In this document: piece by piece, positions 60,595 through 64,000 of the stretch
Position numbering within the stretch: the stretch's first letter is position 1
Layout of the letters: the number at the start of each line of letters is the position of its first letter
Origin: Actinocatenispora rupis
Lineage (GTDB): Bacteria > Actinomycetota > Actinomycetes > Mycobacteriales > Micromonosporaceae
Direction of reading: 5' to 3'
Assembly: GCF_016861975.1 (NCBI RefSeq)
Contig: NZ_BOMB01000031.1
Span: forward strand, 1 to 64,000
DNA: 64,000 bases
Notes under the pieces: model-generated
What the model saw: only the letters and a program-made list of their open reading frames with translations
Databases searched by the model: none
What the model was told of the DNA's origin: nothing
Program-made: the position numbers and the translations under genes

Positions 60595-61476
60595 ATGGCG
60601 ACGCTGACGGCCACCCGTCCGGAGACCCGATCGTCCGGTACCGGCGTCGGGATCCGCAACCGGCACCGGTACTTCACCGCCTTCTGCGTGTCCGTCCTGG
60701 TGGTGTTCGCCGCGGTCTGGCTGGTGCCGCTGCTGTGGGCGGTGGACACGTCGATCCGCCCGGAGGGCGAGGTCACCACCGACCCGACGGCCTGGTTCAC
60801 CTCGCATCCGACGCTCGACGCGTACCGGCACGTGTTGTCGGCGGGGCGGCTGCCGGCCTGGTACCTGAACAGCTTCCTGGTCGCGGCACTCACCGCGGCG
60901 CTGACGGTGGTGGTCTGTTCGATGGCCGGCTTCGCCGTCGCCCGGGTACGGTTCCGCGGCCGGCGGGCCGCCACCGGGCTGATCCTGGCCGGGCTGATGA
61001 TCCCGCCGCAGGTGCTGATCATGCCGCAGTTCCAGGAGTTCGCCGGGCTGCACCTGCTCAACACGTACTGGGCGCTCGTGTTGCCGGCGCTGCCGACGCC
61101 GGTCGCGGTGTTCGTGTTCGCGTCGTTCTTCAGCGGGCTGCCGGGCGAACTGGTCGAGTCGGCGCGGCTGGACGGCGCCGGCTGGTTCCGCATCTACTCC
61201 CGGATCATGATGCCGCTGTGCCGGCCGGCGGTGTCCGCGGTCGTGATCTTCACGTTCGTGTGGAGCTGGAACAGTTTCCTGTGGCCGCTGCTCGTGATGA
61301 CCAGTACGGACACCATGACGATCCCGGTGGGGTTGTCCGTCGTGCAGGACGCGTACGGCATCCACCAGGCGCAGGTGATGGCCTCGGCCGTACTCGGCGC
61401 GCTGCCGCTGTTCCTGGTGTTCCTGTTGTTCCAGCGCCGGATCGTGGCGGGCATCGCCAACACCGGCATCAAGTAG
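60595..61476 (+). CDS. Sugar ABC transporter permease, MalG type
   Basis: The 293-residue permease has six helices. The EAA loop reads GLPGELVESARLDGAGWFRI. The ATG at 60595 has AGGAGG seven bases upstream. No ATPase gene follows; actinomycete CUT1 importers commonly share the MsiK ATPase encoded elsewhere. Confidence 0.95.
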   Translation: MATLTATRPETRSSGTGVGIRNRHRYFTAFCVSVLVVFAAVWLVPLLWAVDTSIRPEGEVTTDPTAWFTSHPTLDAYRHVLSAGRLPAWYLNSFLVAALTAALTVVVCSMAGFAVARVRFRGRRAATGLILAGLMIPPQVLIMPQFQEFAGLHLLNTYWALVLPALPTPVAVFVFASFFSGLPGELVESARLDGAGWFRIYSRIMMPLCRPAVSAVVIFTFVWSWNSFLWPLLVMTSTDTMTIPVGLSVVQDAYGIHQAQVMASAVLGALPLFLVFLLFQRRIVAGIANTGIK

Positions 61477-61479
61477 CGC

Positions 61480-61515
61480 GACGGGGCGCCGGCGGTTCGT
61501 CGCCGGCGCCCCGTC
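61480..61515 (+). terminator. Terminator of the ABC operon
   Basis: A perfect 15-bp stem (GACGGGGCGCCGGCG and its complement) with a 6-base loop begins 4 bases past the permease stop. Confidence 0.88.
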
Positions 61516-61523
61516 TCCGTACC

Positions 61524-61562
61524 GCGCGGCCGGCGCTCCCCCGTGGAGAGCGCCGGCCGCGC
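61524..61562 (-). terminator. Terminator of the GH2 gene
   Basis: A perfect 15-bp stem (GCGCGGCCGGCGCTC / GAGCGCCGGCCGCGC) with a 9-base loop begins 4 bases past the GH2 stop. With the previous hairpin it isolates two convergent units. Confidence 0.85.
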
Positions 61563-61565
61563 GCG

Positions 61566-63335
61566 TCACGCCCGCTCGCTGGCCGCGGTCCGGCTCTGTA
61601 CGGCGCGGATCCGCGCCACATCCAGCTTCTCGGTACGGTCGAAGCGGTAGATGCCGTTCTGCTCCTGGTGCACGTCGGTCAGCTGGGTGTAGCAGTAGCC
61701 GAACATCGACGGGTCGTCGAGCAGGACGGACACCAGCCCGGCGAACCGCGCGTGGAACTCCGCCACGTCCTTCGGCCGCTCCCCGTACCCCCAGGACTCG
61801 TCGCCGTCGCCCCACCAGATCCCGCCGAACTCGCTGCAGAAGTACGGCTGCCCCCGGTACGGCAGGGACCACGGCGCGTCGCGCTCACCGACGTTCACGT
61901 ACGTGCCGGCCATCTCGGCGCCGAACACCTCGGGGTCCTGCGTGTAGTTGTGCGAGTCGTACACGTCGGACTCGGCGACCCGGTGGCTGTAACCGGACGC
62001 GTCGAGTACCGGACGGGTGCTGTCCATGGCCTTGGTGGCGAGGAACATCGCGCGGGTCGTGTCGTCCAGCACGGTGATGTCGTCGGTGATGCGCTGCCGC
62101 GTCTCGTTGAGCGGGCACCAGCCGACGATCGACGGGTGCGAGTAGTCGCGTTCCAGCGCCTCCAGCCACTGCGCGACGTAGCTCGGGTCGGGCCGCTGGT
62201 TGTCGCCGTCCGGCCCGTACCCGTTGCAGCCCCAGTCGCCGAACTCGCCCCACACCAGGTAGCCGAGCCGGTCGGCGTGGTACAGGAAGCGCTCCTCGAA
62301 GACCTTCTGGTGCAGCCGGGCGCCGTTGAAGCCGGCCGCCAGGGACAGCTCGATGTCGCGGACCAGGGCCGCGTCGTCCGGCGCGGTGAGCACCCCGTCC
62401 GGGTAGTACCCCTGGTCGAGGACGAGGCGCTGGAACACGCGGCGACCGTTGAGCCGCAAGGAGTTCCCGTCGATCGACACCGACCGCAGCCCCGCGTAGC
62501 TGTCGGCCGCGTCGACGACCGCGCCGGCCGCGTCGAGCAGTTCCAGGCGGATCCCGTACAGGTGCGGGTCGCCGGGCAGCCACTCCCGCACCCGCCCCTC
62601 CGGTACGGCCAGGGTCAGCCGCGGCGCGAGGTCCAGGTCGGCACGTACCTCGGCGGTGGTGACGGTGCCGGCGTCGTCGGTGAGCGTGGCCCGGACGCGG
62701 TGACCGGTACGGTTCGCCGACAGCGGCAGTTCCAGGTGGAACGCGCCGGCGGCGAGGTCCGGCGTGATCCGCGGGCGGCGCAGGTGCACCTCGGGCACCG
62801 GCTCCGCCCACACCGTCTGCCAGATCCCCGTCGTACGGGTGTAGTCGCAGTCGTGGTTGGCGTACTCGGTGGACTGCTTGCCGCGGGCCTGCGGACCGGA
62901 CTTGGCGTCGCGGGCGCGGACCACGACGACCGCCCGCTCCCCCGGCCCGGCCACGCCGGACAGGTCGACGGTGAAGCCGGTGAAGCCGCCCCGGTGCCGG
63001 CCGACCTCGGTGCCGTTGACCCAGACGGTGGTGTCGTGGTCGACGGCCTGGAAGTGCAGCAGCACCCGGCGGCCGGCCCACCCGGCCGGGAACTCGACCT
63101 CCCGCCGGTACCAGACGGCGTGGTGGAAGTCGGTGTCGCCGATCCCGGACAGCTCGGACTCCGGGCAGAACGGCACGACGATCCGGTCGGACAGCTCGCG
63201 GTCGGTCAGCCCGCGGGCGAGACCGCTGTCGCCGCGGTCGGTCTCGAACCCCCACGTACCGTTGAGGTTGAGCCAGTCGGTCCGGACGAACTGCGGCCTC
63301 GGGTACTCGGGCCGCGGAACACTGCTCGACACCAT
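61566..63335 (-). CDS. Cytoplasmic glycoside hydrolase family 2 enzyme
   Basis: The 589-residue protein has a sugar-binding jelly roll at residues 15-180 (DWLNLNGTWGFE, VWVNGTEVGRHRGGFTGFTV), an Ig-like domain at about 185-275 and a TIM barrel from 285. Acid/base Glu411 is in GWCPLNETRQRIT and nucleophile Glu502 in YFCSEFGGIWWG. There is no signal peptide. The family includes beta-galactosidases, beta-glucuronidases, beta-mannosidases and arabinosidase-like enzymes; the exact specificity is not evident. The ATG at 63335 has AAGGAG four bases upstream. It should cleave the imported oligosaccharide. Confidence 0.92.
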   Translation of the reverse strand: MVSSSVPRPEYPRPQFVRTDWLNLNGTWGFETDRGDSGLARGLTDRELSDRIVVPFCPESELSGIGDTDFHHAVWYRREVEFPAGWAGRRVLLHFQAVDHDTTVWVNGTEVGRHRGGFTGFTVDLSGVAGPGERAVVVVRARDAKSGPQARGKQSTEYANHDCDYTRTTGIWQTVWAEPVPEVHLRRPRITPDLAAGAFHLELPLSANRTGHRVRATLTDDAGTVTTAEVRADLDLAPRLTLAVPEGRVREWLPGDPHLYGIRLELLDAAGAVVDAADSYAGLRSVSIDGNSLRLNGRRVFQRLVLDQGYYPDGVLTAPDDAALVRDIELSLAAGFNGARLHQKVFEERFLYHADRLGYLVWGEFGDWGCNGYGPDGDNQRPDPSYVAQWLEALERDYSHPSIVGWCPLNETRQRITDDITVLDDTTRAMFLATKAMDSTRPVLDASGYSHRVAESDVYDSHNYTQDPEVFGAEMAGTYVNVGERDAPWSLPYRGQPYFCSEFGGIWWGDGDESWGYGERPKDVAEFHARFAGLVSVLLDDPSMFGYCYTQLTDVHQEQNGIYRFDRTEKLDVARIRAVQSRTAASERA

Positions 63336-63382
63336 GATTCTCCTTGCGCGGTACGCGATTCGGCGGATCGTCGGGCAGTCTA

Positions 63383-63396
63383 TTACATCGTTGTAA
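63383..63396. promoter_or_regulatory. LacI operator, site C (GH2/lacI)
   Basis: TTACATCGTTGTAA matches the consensus at 13 of 14 positions; it is nearly site B inverted. It lies 48-61 bases upstream of the GH2 ATG and 66-79 bases upstream of the regulator GTG, so it can control both. Confidence 0.85.
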
Positions 63397-63461
63397 ATGC
63401 GCCCGGGTGACGAGGCTCTCCCGGGCCGGGGATACGCTGCGGGGTCCACGGGGAGGTGCCG

Positions 63462-64000
63462 GTGCCACCGAAGCTCAGAGACGTCGCGGAACGCGCCGGC
63501 GTGTCCGTCAAGACGGTCTCCAACGTCGTCAACGGGTACGTCCACGTCAAGGACGCCACCCGCGACAGGGTCCAGCGCGCCATCGACGAGCTCGGCTACC
63601 GTCCCAACCTGACCGCGCGTTCGCTGCGCTCCGGCCGCAGCGGCGTCCTCGCCCTCGCCGTACCGGAACTCGACGTGCCGTACTTCGCGGAGCTGGCGCG
63701 GCTCGTCGTCGAGACCGCCGCCGACCGCGGGTACACGGTCGTCATCGACCAGACCGGCGGCGGCCGCGAGCAGGAGATGGTGGTACTCAAGGGGATCCGC
63801 AGCCACTTCGTCGACGGTGTCCTGTTCAGCCCGCTCGCGCTGTCCGCCGCCGACCTGCGGGCCCGCACCGACCGCGCCCCCCTCGTACTGCTCGGCGAGC
63901 GCGCCCCGCGCGGGCCCGACGACCACGTCGGCATCGACAACGTACGGGCCGCGCGGGACGCCACCGAGCACCTCGTCGCCATCGGCTGCCGGCGGATCGC
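63462..64000 (+). CDS. LacI-family repressor, 3' end outside window
   Basis: The first 179 residues are present. The HTH is KLRDVAERAGVSVKTVSNVV (residues 4-23) and the hinge is LGYRPNLTARSLRSGRSGVL. The first effector subdomain follows (LALAVPELDVPYFAELARLV). The GTG at 63462 has GGGGAGG five bases upstream. It most likely represses the GH43, ABC and GH2 units through sites A, B and C and itself through C. Confidence 0.93.
   Translation, partial: MPPKLRDVAERAGVSVKTVSNVVNGYVHVKDATRDRVQRAIDELGYRPNLTARSLRSGRSGVLALAVPELDVPYFAELARLVVETAADRGYTVVIDQTGGGREQEMVVLKGIRSHFVDGVLFSPLALSAADLRARTDRAPLVLLGERAPRGPDDHVGIDNVRAARDATEHLVAIGCRRI

Overview
This window is chromosomal DNA from a high-GC actinomycete. 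Most genes are housekeeping genes. Their order (ffh, glnD, glnB, amtB, ftsY, smc, acyP, mutM, rnc, plsX, rpmF, yceD-like, coaD, rsmD, recG, thiL, DUF3515, ddl, gpsA, plsC, fbiD, ppk, mutT1, hup, leuD, leuC, iclR-type regulator, tRNA-Glu) is the conserved actinobacterial block known from Streptomyces and, in rearranged form, Mycobacterium. Composition, the F420 gene, the LPXTG protein and the many two-gene insertions fit a Micromonosporaceae-like soil actinomycete, but the sequence alone does not fix genus or species. GTG and TTG starts are common, so starts were chosen by Shine-Dalgarno position.

Layout. Positions 1-4.5 kb: a cut DUF402 gene, proS, a small P-loop kinase, an amidohydrolase and a secreted SGNH lipase. 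4.6-10.6 kb: ffh and the amtB-glnB-glnD nitrogen operon, with a GlnR-type box upstream. 10.6-18.2 kb: a decayed Lrp/AsnC gene, a phosphotransferase, ftsY, an FMN hydroxyacid oxidase, a DEAD-box helicase with a long repeat tail, a kinase and an SDR. 18.2-31.4 kb: the smc-to-rsmD block, interrupted by a divergent TetR/SDR pair with a perfect palindrome between them and by a mannosyltransferase gene between rnc and mutM. 31.6-41 kb: an LPXTG surface protein, a P-loop-less uridine-kinase-like protein, recG, a proline-rich membrane protein, thiL, a stand-alone RAM-domain protein, DUF3515 and ddl. 40.7-46 kb: a two-component pair placed next to a plsC-gpsA-PLP-lyase operon. 46-53.7 kb: F420 (fbiD), polyphosphate (ppk), nucleotide sanitation (mutT1), HU, leucine biosynthesis and its IclR regulator. 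54-55.7 kb: a secreted trypsin-like protease, a non-coding block of short GC-rich repeats, and tRNA-Glu(CTC).

56.4-64 kb is the main accessory locus. It contains a secreted GH43 enzyme, a sugar ABC transporter (binding protein plus two permeases, no ATPase gene), a cytoplasmic GH2 enzyme and a LacI-family regulator cut by the window end. I found three near-identical 14-bp operators with consensus TTACAACGTTGTAA, one upstream of each transcription unit. Together they predict a self-contained plant-oligosaccharide regulon: the polymer is cut outside, the oligomer is imported, GH2 finishes the hydrolysis, and LacI senses the inducer.

I do not see a phage, an insertion sequence, a CRISPR array or a defence island. 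The least expected items are the LacI operator set, the shared repeat core near tRNA-Glu and inside the ABC operon, the 25-codon coupled mini-ORF formed there, the degenerate kinase, and a strong GTAC tetranucleotide bias.
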